DNA of 64,000 nt, taken from the NCBI GenBank assembly GCA_015075745.1, contig JABTTW010000002.1, positions 758,453-822,452 on the forward strand. Reading direction: 5' to 3'. The position numbers were made by a program, and so were the translations under genes. A model generated the notes under the pieces. That model was not told the DNA's origin and ran no database searches. It saw only the letters and a list, made by a program, of their open reading frames with translations. Each line of letters starts with the position of its first letter. The stretch's first letter is position 1. Positions 7,952 through 18,000 of this stretch are shown here, piece after piece. The DNA comes from Planctomycetia bacterium. GTDB lineage: Bacteria > Planctomycetota > Phycisphaerae > UBA1845 > UTPLA1.

Positions 7952-8788
7952 TCAGCCATCGACCCAGACTGCCGGTTCATCCGGGACGGTTCGACGTGTG
8001 GCTTCCGCCGCGAATACATGGTCTAGCGCAAAGAGGGCCGCCCCCAATGCGCCGGTGAATTGCGAGTCCGGCGTCACGTTGAGCGGCGCCCCCAGCTTTT
8101 CTTCCAGGGTCGAGATCATGCCGACGTTTCGGGCGACCCCACCGGTGAACGTGATTTCCTGCTCGATGTCCACGCGGCGGACCAAGCCAATCGTGCGTGA
8201 GGCAATGGCCTGATGCACGCCAGCGAGGATGTCCTCGATCTTTTTCTTCTGGGCGAGGTAACTGAGGATGTCCGACTCCACAAAGACGGTGCAAACGCTG
8301 GTCAGTCGGATGGGGTTCGTGCCCTTGAGTGAAATAGGCCCGATTTCATCGAGCGTAAGACCCAGCACATCCGCGGCGGCGGCGAGAAATCGGCCGGTGC
8401 CTGCGGCGCATTTGTCGTTCATGCAAAAGTCCAGCACGTCGCCGTCCGGACCGACTTTGATCGCCTTGGTATCCTGGCCTCCCATATCGATAACGGTCCG
8501 GGTGCCGGGAAACAGCATGTGCGCGCCGCGGGCATGACAGGAGATTTCCGTCACCTGGGCATCGCCTGCTTCGATTTTGTAGCGGCCGTACCCTGTGCCC
8601 ACGACAAAGCCGAGCCGTTCCCGCGGCACGCCAGAATCGGCAAGCAGGGCGTCGAGGGCGACCTGTCCGGCACGCTTGACGTTGGCGCCGGTGTCGATCA
8701 GTTTTCTGGCGATGATCGATCGAGCGTCGTCGATGAGGATGGCCTTGGTTTGCGTACTTCCTACGTCGATGCCGGCGGCATAAGTCAT
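7952..8788 (-). CDS. bcrA: Class I benzoyl-CoA reductase, activase subunit A (BcrA/BadF/BzdP)
   Basis: This 278-residue ASKHA ATPase has the loop [10 protein letters not shown] at residues 6-15, GGQDTK near 103 and cluster Cys127 ([11 protein letters not shown]) and Cys166 ([11 protein letters not shown]). The ATG at 8788 overlaps the bcrB stop in an ATGA arrangement, implying translational coupling; an upstream in-frame extension is not needed. At 278 residues it lacks the extra domain I recall for the larger BcrA/BadF of Thauera and Rhodopseudomonas (over 400 residues), so it resembles the smaller Azoarcus-type BzdP. That subtype call rests on length from memory. Confidence 0.88.
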   Translation of the reverse strand: MTYAAGIDVGSTQTKAILIDDARSIIARKLIDTGANVKRAGQVALDALLADSGVPRERLGFVVGTGYGRYKIEAGDAQVTEISCHARGAHMLFPGTRTVIDMGGQDTKAIKVGPDGDVLDFCMNDKCAAGTGRFLAAAADVLGLTLDEIGPISLKGTNPIRLTSVCTVFVESDILSYLAQKKKIEDILAGVHQAIASRTIGLVRRVDIEQEITFTGGVARNVGMISTLEEKLGAPLNVTPDSQFTGALGAALFALDHVFAAEATRRTVPDEPAVWVDG

Positions 8789-10080
8789 GTTTGTACCTCT
8801 TTGGTCTGACTTCCCTGTACCTGTCGGATCCGCTTGTAGCGCAGAGACTCGAAGAAGGCGTCGATGCGGTTGCGGAGCTGGGCCTCGGCGTAATAGCGCG
8901 GATCTTCCAGGTCCGACTCGACCATCAAGGTCGGCACGCCGCATTCCTTGATGAAATACTCGCGCATATCGCCCTGACCGGCGGAGAAGAGGCGACAGCT
9001 CTTGACGCTATGGATGACCAGGGCGTCGGCGTGCCATTCCTCGACATAGCGCTTGATCTGCCGGTAGCGCTCCAGCATCGAGCGGTTGCACAGGTTGTGC
9101 AGGATCATCTGCTCGGCGATGCTTTCCAGCGGTCGATCGGGGTCATGAACAAAGCCGAATTCCCAGATGCCGCCCACGGTGGAATAGGTGCTCTGAACAG
9201 CGACCGCGCCCCATTTTTCGAAAAGACTTCGGAAATTGCGGTAGTAAGGGTACGGCGGCGGCCCCTCGACGACGATGCGGAACTCCTCCTGGTCGGAGAC
9301 TCCGATTCCCTCGGCCGTCATTTTTTCATAGACCTCGACGGTCTTGTCGAAAAAGTCCACGGCCTCCTTCGTGCCGCGCAAGGCGTTGATCGGACCCATC
9401 ATGTTGATGCTGTCGAAGTAGGCGTCGAAGGGGGCCGGCCGGTGCTTGCACAGATCTTTGGCGCGCTTCCAACCGCGCTCGGCCCGCGCCGAATAACGCA
9501 GAATCTCGCGCAACCGGTCGATGTCGAACTTCTTGCCGGTCAGCGCCTCGCAACGGCCGATCAGTTCGCGCAGTTGGGTGATGACGTAGGCGATATCCTC
9601 CTTGCTCGGATTCGCCTCGCGGACGAAGGGGATGTCGAGCATGACCAACGGCACGTTCATCATGCTGGCGCAATGCTCGAACCATTTGATGTAAACATTG
9701 CAGCCGACGAAATTGCAGACGATCAGCGAGGGTTTGGGCGTCGTTCCGTTTTCGCCGACGCCGCCGCAGAGCGTGTAGCCGATGTCGGCCTTGACGTAGG
9801 CGCAGTTGTCGGAAGCGTAGCCGATCTCCTCGGCCTTGATGATGTAGGGAAGTGAGTTCTTGCGGATGGCCAGTTGGAGGGCATTGATCTCCGGAAAGAC
9901 CGGCAGGATGTCGAAGCATCGCAGGATTTCGACGCAGTTGCCGCTAACCATCAGATAGGCGGAGGGTACGCCGGACTGCGTGGCGTCCTTGAGCTGGGAC
10001 ATCCAATCGCTCATGAGGTCTCGGGAGAGCGTATGAACATCGCCCCGGTAGTCCTTGGTCTGCACGGGTGCCGCTGACAT
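8785..10080 (-). CDS. bcrB: Class I benzoyl-CoA reductase, catalytic subunit B (BcrB/BadE/BzdO)
   Basis: This 431-residue protein belongs to the 2-hydroxyacyl-CoA dehydratase D-component/benzoyl-CoA reductase BC superfamily. It is Cys-rich in the N-terminal half: Cys49 and Cys55 (GNCVEILRC), Cys93, Cys105, Cys122, Cys127 and Cys137, with a further Cys in [18 protein letters not shown] near the C-terminus. Some of these would hold the [4Fe-4S] clusters through which electrons reach the bound benzoyl-CoA. Length fits BcrB-type subunits. I chose ATG 10080 over a TTG 15 nt upstream because AAAGGA precedes it. It follows bcrC by 11 nt and overlaps bcrA by 4 nt. Confidence 0.88.
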   Translation of the reverse strand: MSAAPVQTKDYRGDVHTLSRDLMSDWMSQLKDATQSGVPSAYLMVSGNCVEILRCFDILPVFPEINALQLAIRKNSLPYIIKAEEIGYASDNCAYVKADIGYTLCGGVGENGTTPKPSLIVCNFVGCNVYIKWFEHCASMMNVPLVMLDIPFVREANPSKEDIAYVITQLRELIGRCEALTGKKFDIDRLREILRYSARAERGWKRAKDLCKHRPAPFDAYFDSINMMGPINALRGTKEAVDFFDKTVEVYEKMTAEGIGVSDQEEFRIVVEGPPPYPYYRNFRSLFEKWGAVAVQSTYSTVGGIWEFGFVHDPDRPLESIAEQMILHNLCNRSMLERYRQIKRYVEEWHADALVIHSVKSCRLFSAGQGDMREYFIKECGVPTLMVESDLEDPRYYAEAQLRNRIDAFFESLRYKRIRQVQGSQTKEVQT

Positions 10081-10091
10081 CTTGTGTCCTT

Positions 10092-11246
10092 TCAATCAAA
10101 AAGAATCGATTCGGCGAAGGTCTCCACCTCCGTCCGCGGCGCGTCGAAGGTCCACATCTTTTCCTCGAACTCCAGCTTCAGGTGCGGAATGCCGGCTTCG
10201 TCGAGACGCTGACGAAAAAGCACGTAATCCAGCAGTGCCGGCTCACAGAACTTGGCGGGCGTGAAGAGCACAGCCTCCGCGCCGGCCTGGCGCATTCGCA
10301 GAATCAATCCTTCCGAGCGGGGGTGCCCGTTGTCATGCCGCACTGACGTATAAACGCTGCCGTGAAGGTACGCGTCCGCGAGCGCGCCCAGTGGATCACC
10401 ATGGCAGACAACATCCGCATGGAAAAGCCGGGAGCCGATGATCATGTCGTCGTCCTTGACCTGGCAGCCGGCCGCCTCGATGGCATCGAGTAATTCGATC
10501 GGCGGCTGCTCGCAGAATGCCCCTTCAACGACGACCTTGACGCTGTCGCGCGGGTGCACTTTTCGCGCCTTCACCTGCTCGACCAGTCGTTCGAGGAGCG
10601 GTGAGAAGTCCTCCGGCATCATCCGTGTGCCGGCCTGCACGACGGCGCGGAGGTCTCCGGCGGAAATGGACCCCGGGCGGCTCTTCCGCTCGTCGTACAA
10701 CGCTCGAGTCATGCGACGGATGCGGTTGTAGACGTCCAGGCTTCCGGCGATGGCGGTGTCGGTAATCTCACGCCCCTGTTGTGCGGCGAGATTTGTTCGG
10801 AAACGTTCGAATTCCGCCCGCGTGTAGGCCTTCGACGCGGCGCTCGACATGTTCTGCGGCAGATGAAGAAACTCCACGTACAAGTCCGGCGAATTGCGCT
10901 TCACGACGCTGGCCAGGTTCCGGGCGACGTCGCAAATGGAGCTGAACACGACCCCGTCGAAATTGTTCATCTCGCCGCACAGGAAAAGCTCCAGTGTGCT
11001 CTTAGCGATCGAGCAAATGAAAGATTGGAAACGCGAGTCGGCATGGGTGATTTCCAGCTTGTTGCCCGCGCCGAAAACACTCACCGGCATCAGCCCGGCG
11101 GCGTGGATCACTTCCACGGGCGCATACACCGGAAATACCGCGAAGGCGCCGAGCCCCTCGCGACGTTGCCGGGCCTGGGCCAGCACCTGGCTGGGGAGAA
11201 GATCAAGCAGTTCGCGACAATGTTGAATGATCTCTTCGTATTTCAT
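10092..11246 (-). CDS. bcrC: Class I benzoyl-CoA reductase, catalytic subunit C (BcrC/BadD/BzdN)
   Basis: This 384-residue protein is the smaller partner of BcrB in the ring-reducing module. It begins with a short helical region, then FPVYAPVEVIHAAGLMPV, which is typical of the HgdB/BcrC superfamily. Candidate cluster ligands are Cys78 (QSFICSIAKS), Cys90 (LFLCGEMNNFDG) and Cys105 (FSSICDVARN). Near the C-terminus FTPAKFCEPALLDY is also family-like. The enzyme reduces benzoyl-CoA to cyclohexa-1,5-diene-1-carbonyl-CoA at the cost of ATP, with reduced ferredoxin as donor. ATG 11246 overlaps the preceding stop codon (ATGA), so the gene is coupled to the dehydrogenase/hydratase fusion. Confidence 0.88.
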   Translation of the reverse strand: MKYEEIIQHCRELLDLLPSQVLAQARQRREGLGAFAVFPVYAPVEVIHAAGLMPVSVFGAGNKLEITHADSRFQSFICSIAKSTLELFLCGEMNNFDGVVFSSICDVARNLASVVKRNSPDLYVEFLHLPQNMSSAASKAYTRAEFERFRTNLAAQQGREITDTAIAGSLDVYNRIRRMTRALYDERKSRPGSISAGDLRAVVQAGTRMMPEDFSPLLERLVEQVKARKVHPRDSVKVVVEGAFCEQPPIELLDAIEAAGCQVKDDDMIIGSRLFHADVVCHGDPLGALADAYLHGSVYTSVRHDNGHPRSEGLILRMRQAGAEAVLFTPAKFCEPALLDYVLFRQRLDEAGIPHLKLEFEEKMWTFDAPRTEVETFAESILFD

Positions 11247-13759
11247 GGCGACTCGCTCCGCGCTCTCGCGCCGTTCGTCGGCGGCTCGATTGTGACTGCC
11301 TCCGCCAGGCCGTCGTCCGCGGGGTAGGTCCAACCCGGCAGCGGCGTGTCCCGACAGGCATAATCCATTTTGGCTGGGGCGCCTCGCCGATCGAGCAGCG
11401 CCAGCAGTCCGGTTCGAATGAAAGGATTCTTCTTGGGGTCGAAAGCATCGGCCGTCTCGCGAGGCAGGGCCTCGTCGTCGGTTCCGCGAGACAGTTCATG
11501 CTTGAACAGAGCGCGTGAATAGGGAGCGTCTTTGGCCATCAGGCGGGCGCGCTCGTAGCCGCGCCGCAGCGCCTCATATTCGTCATCGAAGACGCCGTTT
11601 GACAACCCCACCTGCCAGGCCCGATCGGCCGTCAGGCCCTGGTCGAAAATTTCGAAGATCATCGAGTCGCCCATGCCCAGGCGCTTCAGCTCACCGGCCG
11701 CGCCGAATCCGGGGAGGATCGCGTAGTCTAACTCCGGCTGGTTGTAGGAGTTTCTCTGAATCCACCGCGTAGAGCGTTCCAGTGAATCAAAGGCGAGGCC
11801 CATCGCGCGGAGGTCGTAGCGCAGATCCAGGAAATAAGTAAACTCCGCTCCGCCTCCCCACTTTTCGCCGAACACGCCGATGGTCGCGACGGGGCTGCGC
11901 TGGATCAGCCGGAAGATGCCCAGCGCGTTTCGACTCGACGATGCTGCTTCCTCATGCGAAAGCGGCACATAGCCCTTCTCCCGCTCGTACCAGCCGCGGT
12001 TGAATTCGCGGGCATCCGCGCCGAGCATCCTCATGCCGCCGCCGGCCGCGGTGAAGAGCACGGCGCCGCACTTGCCGTCGCGATGCAGCTTTAACGCGTG
12101 GTGATAGGCGTGGGTGAGCTGGTCGATCACCGCCTTGTTGAACACGTTGCCGCGCAGCGGCTGATTAAACACGATGCTGGCGACGCGATCTCGGATCGAC
12201 GGCCCGTGGAACTTGAGCGTCGGATAGAACGGTCGGTACTCGCCGGTCTCGAGGTCCAACTCCGCCACCGGCGTGCGATAGGATTTGCCGTATCCCAGAA
12301 GGCCGCCGAGATTGCGTTTCTTGAGTTCGAAAAGCAGGCTGGGGCAGCCGACCCGCGGTCCGGCCTTTCCGTCGATGTCGAGCATGGCGAGAATCGGCGG
12401 ATCATCCGCGTTTTCATCCTGCGCCCGGCGGATCAGCTCGATCAGCCCGTCAAGCGTCAGTTTGGCAATGAGCGCGTCGATCAATTCAATGAGGCCGATC
12501 TTGAAGCGCAGGCCGGTGCGCGTCGAAAGATTGATCTGGCCCGGTGTGGCGATGCGATCCTGAATCAGGTCGAGAGCGTACAGGCAAATCGGCAGAGCGT
12601 ATCGTCGAAAGGCCCGGCCGCCGGCGTCATCGGCGCAGCCGACATGGATCAGCGACTCGGCGCTGCGAATCCTGCCGGCGCGGCGGTCGCGCTCCATCGC
12701 GTCGTAATACGACCAGAAGTCCTTGCGGGATATCTCGCCGATGGGCACATACTGCCCGCTGGCGGGATCAAATACTTTGTTGGGTCCGGGATTGTCGCGG
12801 CACGCGCTCCATTGATAAAAGCCCTGCTGAGACGGGCTGTTGACACCCGTCGAACCGTCTTTTTCGAACCCCGCAATCCAGTCCGGGTAATACTTTCCGT
12901 CCCGATGATAGAGGCCTCGCAGGCGGTCGGTCGGCGGCAGTGCCTGGCCGAAATGCCGTGACGACTCGGTGTACGGCATATGGCCGGTCTGATCGAGCAC
13001 GGTAAACGGATTGGCGGTCAGCAGGGTCCACAGCCCGCCGAGTTGAACGATGTCCTGCGCCGTGCGGACGTCCCAGGAGATGATCGCCGCCATCGCCTGG
13101 AAGATCGGATCGGTGATGTAGCCGTGGTGGTCGACGGGCAGTGCGATAACCGTCTTTTCAAGAATCTGATCGGCAAAGACGACACCGATGGCGAACGTCT
13201 CGTTGGAGGCGTACTTGCCCTTCATCACGTCGATCAGGGCATTGGCCTCAAAGGGGAAATAACCATGCACGGTGAGAAACTTCTCCCGGAACGCCTCGCA
13301 AGGAAAAAGTTCGGCCAGTTCGCTGGTCGTGTGCGACGAAGTGTTCGAAAAGATGGCGGCGATTTTCTCGGGATCGAGGACTTTCGTGAGCGCTTCGAAG
13401 ATGTTTGATTTAATGTCGGCTCGTTCCGTGGCCACCTCCCAGACAATGTCGGCGTCCCGGAGAGCAGCGTAGTCCTGGGTGAAGGCGGTTCGCGCCGCCA
13501 GGGCCTTGGCGTCCTCCGGGCGAATCCGATTCTGCTGCTCCTGTTGGCCCACGAATGCTTCGAGCCGTGTTTGGGCCCGTTCGAGGGCTGCGGGCTGGAC
13601 ATCGAGCAGAGTGATCTGGTAATCCGTTTTCTGGAGCAGATCGATGGCAATGCCCTGGCCCATCGTGCCGGCGCCGATGATCGCCACGCGGCGGATTTCG
13701 TTGATACGGCGAACTGCCGATTCAATCGACTTGTCTCCGAATGAGAATGCTCGCTTCAT
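11243..13759 (-). CDS. 3-hydroxyacyl-CoA dehydrogenase/enoyl-CoA hydratase fusion
   Basis: This 838-residue bifunctional beta-oxidation enzyme starts with an NAD-binding Rossmann motif (VAIIGAGTMGQGIA, residues 25-38). An HCDH catalytic region follows, with FSNTSSHTTSELAE near 155 and VHGYFPF near 180. A crotonase-type domain begins near residue 530 (SIVFNQPLRGNVFNKAV). The order dehydrogenase then hydratase is the reverse of FadB/FadJ and resembles FadN or archaeal fusions. In this operon it should oxidise 3-hydroxypimeloyl-CoA to 3-oxopimeloyl-CoA, with thiolase next door completing the step. The crotonase domain may serve the unsaturated intermediate or later C4 steps. It overlaps bcrC by 4 nt. 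Confidence 0.88.
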   Translation of the reverse strand: MKRAFSFGDKSIESAVRRINEIRRVAIIGAGTMGQGIAIDLLQKTDYQITLLDVQPAALERAQTRLEAFVGQQEQQNRIRPEDAKALAARTAFTQDYAALRDADIVWEVATERADIKSNIFEALTKVLDPEKIAAIFSNTSSHTTSELAELFPCEAFREKFLTVHGYFPFEANALIDVMKGKYASNETFAIGVVFADQILEKTVIALPVDHHGYITDPIFQAMAAIISWDVRTAQDIVQLGGLWTLLTANPFTVLDQTGHMPYTESSRHFGQALPPTDRLRGLYHRDGKYYPDWIAGFEKDGSTGVNSPSQQGFYQWSACRDNPGPNKVFDPASGQYVPIGEISRKDFWSYYDAMERDRRAGRIRSAESLIHVGCADDAGGRAFRRYALPICLYALDLIQDRIATPGQINLSTRTGLRFKIGLIELIDALIAKLTLDGLIELIRRAQDENADDPPILAMLDIDGKAGPRVGCPSLLFELKKRNLGGLLGYGKSYRTPVAELDLETGEYRPFYPTLKFHGPSIRDRVASIVFNQPLRGNVFNKAVIDQLTHAYHHALKLHRDGKCGAVLFTAAGGGMRMLGADAREFNRGWYEREKGYVPLSHEEAASSSRNALGIFRLIQRSPVATIGVFGEKWGGGAEFTYFLDLRYDLRAMGLAFDSLERSTRWIQRNSYNQPELDYAILPGFGAAGELKRLGMGDSMIFEIFDQGLTADRAWQVGLSNGVFDDEYEALRRGYERARLMAKDAPYSRALFKHELSRGTDDEALPRETADAFDPKKNPFIRTGLLALLDRRGAPAKMDYACRDTPLPGWTYPADDGLAEAVTIEPPTNGARARSESP

Positions 13760-13786
13760 GACAAACCACCCTTCAACGACCTCTGA

Positions 13787-15034
13787 TCAGGTCATCTCCG
13801 TGTCGCGGATGATGACCGCGATACCCTGCCCACCGCCGATGCACGCCGAGGCACAGCCATAATGCACGGTTCGTCGCTGCATCTCGTACATCAGGTCCAC
13901 GAGCAGGCGGGCGCCGGTCGCGGCCAGCGGATGGCCGATGGCGATTGCGCCACCGTTTACATTCACGATTTCGCGGTCCAAATCCAGCTCCTTCTCGACG
14001 CCCAGAGACTGCGCTGCAAAGGCCTCGTTGATTTCCCACAGGCCGATGTCCTTTTTCTCAATTCCCGCGCGGGTCAATGCCTGTTGAACTGCGGGCACCG
14101 GGCCACGGCCCATCACGCGAGGATCAACACCGCACACGCCGCAACCGGCGATCGCGTAGCGCCCCGACAACCCCAAGGCGTCGGCCCGCGTCCGGTCGGT
14201 CAGGATCACCGCTGCTGCGCCGTCGCTGATCTCGCTGGCGTTACCGGGCGACACGAGCTTGTTGGGTGTAAGCCCCGGCAGCCTGGCCAAGACGTCCACT
14301 GAAGTCTGGCGAACACATTCGTCCCGGGCCAGGTGAATGGGTCGCCCAACCGGGTCCTTCGTCTCGACCGCGAACATGCCACGGAGTAAATCACCGCCGT
14401 TGAAGCAGCTACGGCGATATGCGGCTCGCGCCTTTTCGTGAGACAGATCGGCGTATCGATCGCATTCCTCGCGCGTGACGCCCATTCGCGCGCCGTATTC
14501 GTCGGCAGTCAGCATCATGCTGGTGCGAGCCAGGTCATGATTGAGTGAGGTGAGCATGGCGTCCTCGACGCAACCTCCCTCGGTAAATTCCCAGAACGCC
14601 GAGCGCGATCGTCGCGAACGGACGATTTGTGGAACGCGCGACATCGTTTCGGCGCCGACGCAAAGCACCGTCCGGGCGCTGTCCAGGTGGTCCGGCAGAA
14701 GAATCTGGTGACAGCCGGTAACGATGGTTTGGAGACCCGATCCGCAGATCCGCTGGACCATGAGGGCCGGGATTTCGACGTTCAAATGGCATCGCAGTGC
14801 GACATTTCGTGGAAAGTAAATGTCTTGCATGCCGGGGGCGGTCATTTGATAGACGTTGGCGCCGACCGCTGCATCGATCCTGTCCCGCGCAATACCGCTT
14901 CGTCGAATGGCCTCTTCGGCGGCGAGTACCGCAAGGTCCTCCGCGGCGCAGCTTGCCAGCGTGCCGCACTTGACGCCGATGGGCGTGCGTGCGGCGCCGA
15001 CGATGACGACTTCTTCATGACCGTTACGCGACAC
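13787..15034 (-). CDS. Acetyl-CoA acyltransferase (thiolase)
   Basis: This 415-residue thiolase has the acyl-accepting Cys97 in VQRICGSGLQ, NEAFAAQS, the His motif GGAIAIGHPLAATGAR and the C-terminal catalytic Cys in CASACIGGGQG, all in the usual order. Next to the 3-hydroxyacyl-CoA dehydrogenase fusion it is expected to split 3-oxopimeloyl-CoA into glutaryl-CoA and acetyl-CoA. I start at GTG 15034 because GGAGG lies 10 nt upstream and the overlap with the preceding gene is then only 11 nt. The longer frame from a TTG at 15073 would overlap by 50 nt. Fully consistent with biodegradative thiolases; exact chain-length preference cannot be read. Confidence 0.88.
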   Translation of the reverse strand: MSRNGHEEVVIVGAARTPIGVKCGTLASCAAEDLAVLAAEEAIRRSGIARDRIDAAVGANVYQMTAPGMQDIYFPRNVALRCHLNVEIPALMVQRICGSGLQTIVTGCHQILLPDHLDSARTVLCVGAETMSRVPQIVRSRRSRSAFWEFTEGGCVEDAMLTSLNHDLARTSMMLTADEYGARMGVTREECDRYADLSHEKARAAYRRSCFNGGDLLRGMFAVETKDPVGRPIHLARDECVRQTSVDVLARLPGLTPNKLVSPGNASEISDGAAAVILTDRTRADALGLSGRYAIAGCGVCGVDPRVMGRGPVPAVQQALTRAGIEKKDIGLWEINEAFAAQSLGVEKELDLDREIVNVNGGAIAIGHPLAATGARLLVDLMYEMQRRTVHYGCASACIGGGQGIAVIIRDTEMT

Positions 15035-18000
15035 CGGCACAGGTCCTCCGAGTCTCGGGTTGGGGTACGTCAATCACACCCTCGGGCGGGTCAGCCGAAA
15101 ACATCGCCTCGATCTGTCGTTGGTAGTTGTTCAAGATGACTTTACGGACCAGTTTTCCTGACGGCGTCAGTTCGCCCTGATCCAGAGAAGGTTCGTGGTT
15201 GGCGACAATGGCGCGGCGAACGCGCTGGTACTTAACTTCAATCAGGGAATTCAGGCGGGCGAGTTCGTTGGCCATCAATTCGCGGAAGGCGGAATGGTCG
15301 GTCAACTCTCCGGTAGAAAGACCCCGTTGGGCCGCCCAGGATTGCACCTTTGACCAGTTCGGATAGAGGATGGCGCCGACGAAGTCCCTTCCCGAACCGA
15401 TCACCACCGCACAGTTGATATACGGCGATTCGTTGACCAGCACCGACTCAATCCGTTGCGGATGCACCTTCTCGCCGGTCGTCAGCTTGAAGGCGCCATC
15501 CTTGCGGCCAAAGAGGTGCAGGCCTTCGGGCGTGAACTCGCCCAGGTCGCCGGTATGGAACCAGCCATCCTCGTCGATGGCGCGGCTGGTGGCGTCTTCG
15601 TCGTCGAGATAGCCCAGCATCACATTCGGCCCCTGGACCATCAGCTCCTGGTCACTGCCCACGCGCACGCGCACGCCCGGTATGGGCTGGCCGACGAATC
15701 CGCACCTGCGGGGCAAGTCCGGAGTGGAAAGCGTCACACAAGGCGAATTCTCCGTGAGTCCCCATCCCTCCAGGACTGGCACGTTGCGCTGACGGTAGGC
15801 TGCATCCACGGTGGTCGGCAACGGCGCCCCGGCGGTGAACACGAATCGCAGGCGCGCTCCGAAGACGATTTGTTCAGCCGCGGCGTCTTCTTGACAGCGC
15901 GTCATAATCATGTCGTGAACGCGCGGAACGCTGCAAAATATCGTTGGCGAGAAGACCTTCCAGTTGGCGATCAAACGGTCTATGTCGCGGCCGCGGGAGT
16001 CATCAAGGCAAATTTCCGTGCCATGATAAAGCGTCAGAAATCGCTCGAAGAGGCCCCCGAAGCTGTGATGCCAAGGCAGGAAACTCATCAGCACGTCGTT
16101 GGGGCATAAATCCCAAATGAGCGCCAGGGCTTTCTGTTGGGAAATGAGACTGCGGTGACAGAGTTGGACACCCTTGGGTGGACCCGTCGTTCCGGACGTA
16201 TACATGATGATGCACAAATCGTCCGGACAGACGGAGTCGATCCTTTCGTTCAGCCGATCGGCGGCTGCGCCTCCATCCATGAGCAACTCCGCGAAATCCA
16301 GCGCGCCCCACTCCGCACTACGACGATCGAAGTCCATGCAGTAGTACCGCTCGATCCAGGGATACAAAGAGCGATCGATCTTCTCAAGCTGGTGGTGGCC
16401 CGAGACAACCACATACCGCGGCCGTGCATGGCCCAGCACATACGCCACCTGCGCCTGAGGATAGCCCGCGAACACGGGAACGCTGACCGCGCCGATGGTC
16501 GCCGCCGCCAGTTCGAAGAGATACATCTCGACGCGGTTCTCGGAAATCATTCCGATGCGGTCGCCCCGTCGAACGCCTAGGTCGATCAAATGGCTGGCGA
16601 TCCGGAAAACCCGATCGGCGAACTCCATTCGCGTGATCGACTTAACTTGCTCGCCCTCTCGATACCGCAAGTACACTCGGTCGGCCCATTTCCGCGAAGT
16701 CTCCCGCAACACGACTCCGAGAGACGGCTCGTATTCACCGAGGGGAATCGGATGACTATGTTCCTCACCGACCCGACGGATTCCGATCTGTTCATCAAGC
16801 CCGCGCGGCGTCGTTTGACAATAGGCCAGGCAGGAATCACGGAGCAGACTTTGGGTGAGCGTGAATCGCTCTTCCGGCGGCTTGAACGTGAAATCCGTGC
16901 TCATGGGATCGATGCCGCTGCGGCGGCGGACCAGATGCGACGCCGCGAAGTAGATGATGTTCGTCGCCAATTCCTTGATATGCGAGCAGCCGGCGCGGCC
17001 GCCGACGCGCTTGGCGATTTCGTTCAGCACGCCGCGTTCGATACGCAGGCCGACGAGCCGCTCGGCGACGGCCTCGACCTCGCGGCAGACGGGAAACGGC
17101 ACGCGGATCATGTCGAGCCGGCTGCGAGTGATCTGCTCGTCGGGCAGGTAGACGTTGAACTCCAACTTCACGAGGTGCTCGTCGTCGAGCATGGTGCCGA
17201 TCAGGTTCACGTTGTCGGGACCCGCATCGTAAAGTTCGACCGTGAAATTCCGTTGTGCGATGAGCTTCATGTTTCGCGCCCTTGAACCGCCCAGAGATGA
17301 CTTTTGATCGCGATACCGAATGGCCCGCGCCATCGACTCCTGAACCTGATGACCCAGCGCCTTGAACAGCTTTTCCTCGACAAGGAGCCCGGCCTTGGCG
17401 GCGTAGCGGCCGAGCGGCGTCAGGATCCATTCCTCGTTGGAGAACAACCGCACGCTGTTCAGCCCGCGGGTCAACGCGTCGCGAAACTGTTTGACCGAGC
17501 TGGTGACATGATTGGCGTGCGCCAGGATCGTCGCGCGGTGTACGGCCCATATCTCGTCGTACGTCGCAACGGGCGGATAGGCGCCGACGGCCCGGCCCAC
17601 GTCGAAGACCGCCCGCGTAACGCGATCGACGAACTCGGCCTTGCTCTCGTCCTTGCAGAGGTCGCCCATCCGCAGGTCGATCAACTCGCCGTCGGACTTC
17701 ACCATGTGGATCAGCCCACCGACGTTCAGCACGATCGAGATCATGGCCTTATCGAACTCGATGCGCGTGGCCGGCACACCACGGATGTGCTGGGCTGGAT
17801 AGTCGTGGGCCGCCAGGATGACTTCGATCCGGGCTCGCTCGTCCTCGCCGCCGCCGGCGAACAGCAGAGTGCCTTTGCGCTCCAGGATGTAGACGGTGTC
17901 CGGCCCGCTGCCGCGCCGCCCCCCGGCCTGGAGCGAGACGCCGCGCACCACTCGATCGAGCAGCGCGGCGACCATCTCTTCCGTCAACTCGGGCAGCCGC

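Noticed and set aside
8791..9855. 354-codon plus-strand open frame
   Set aside because: It lies wholly antisense to bcrB and arises from GC-rich third-position bias.
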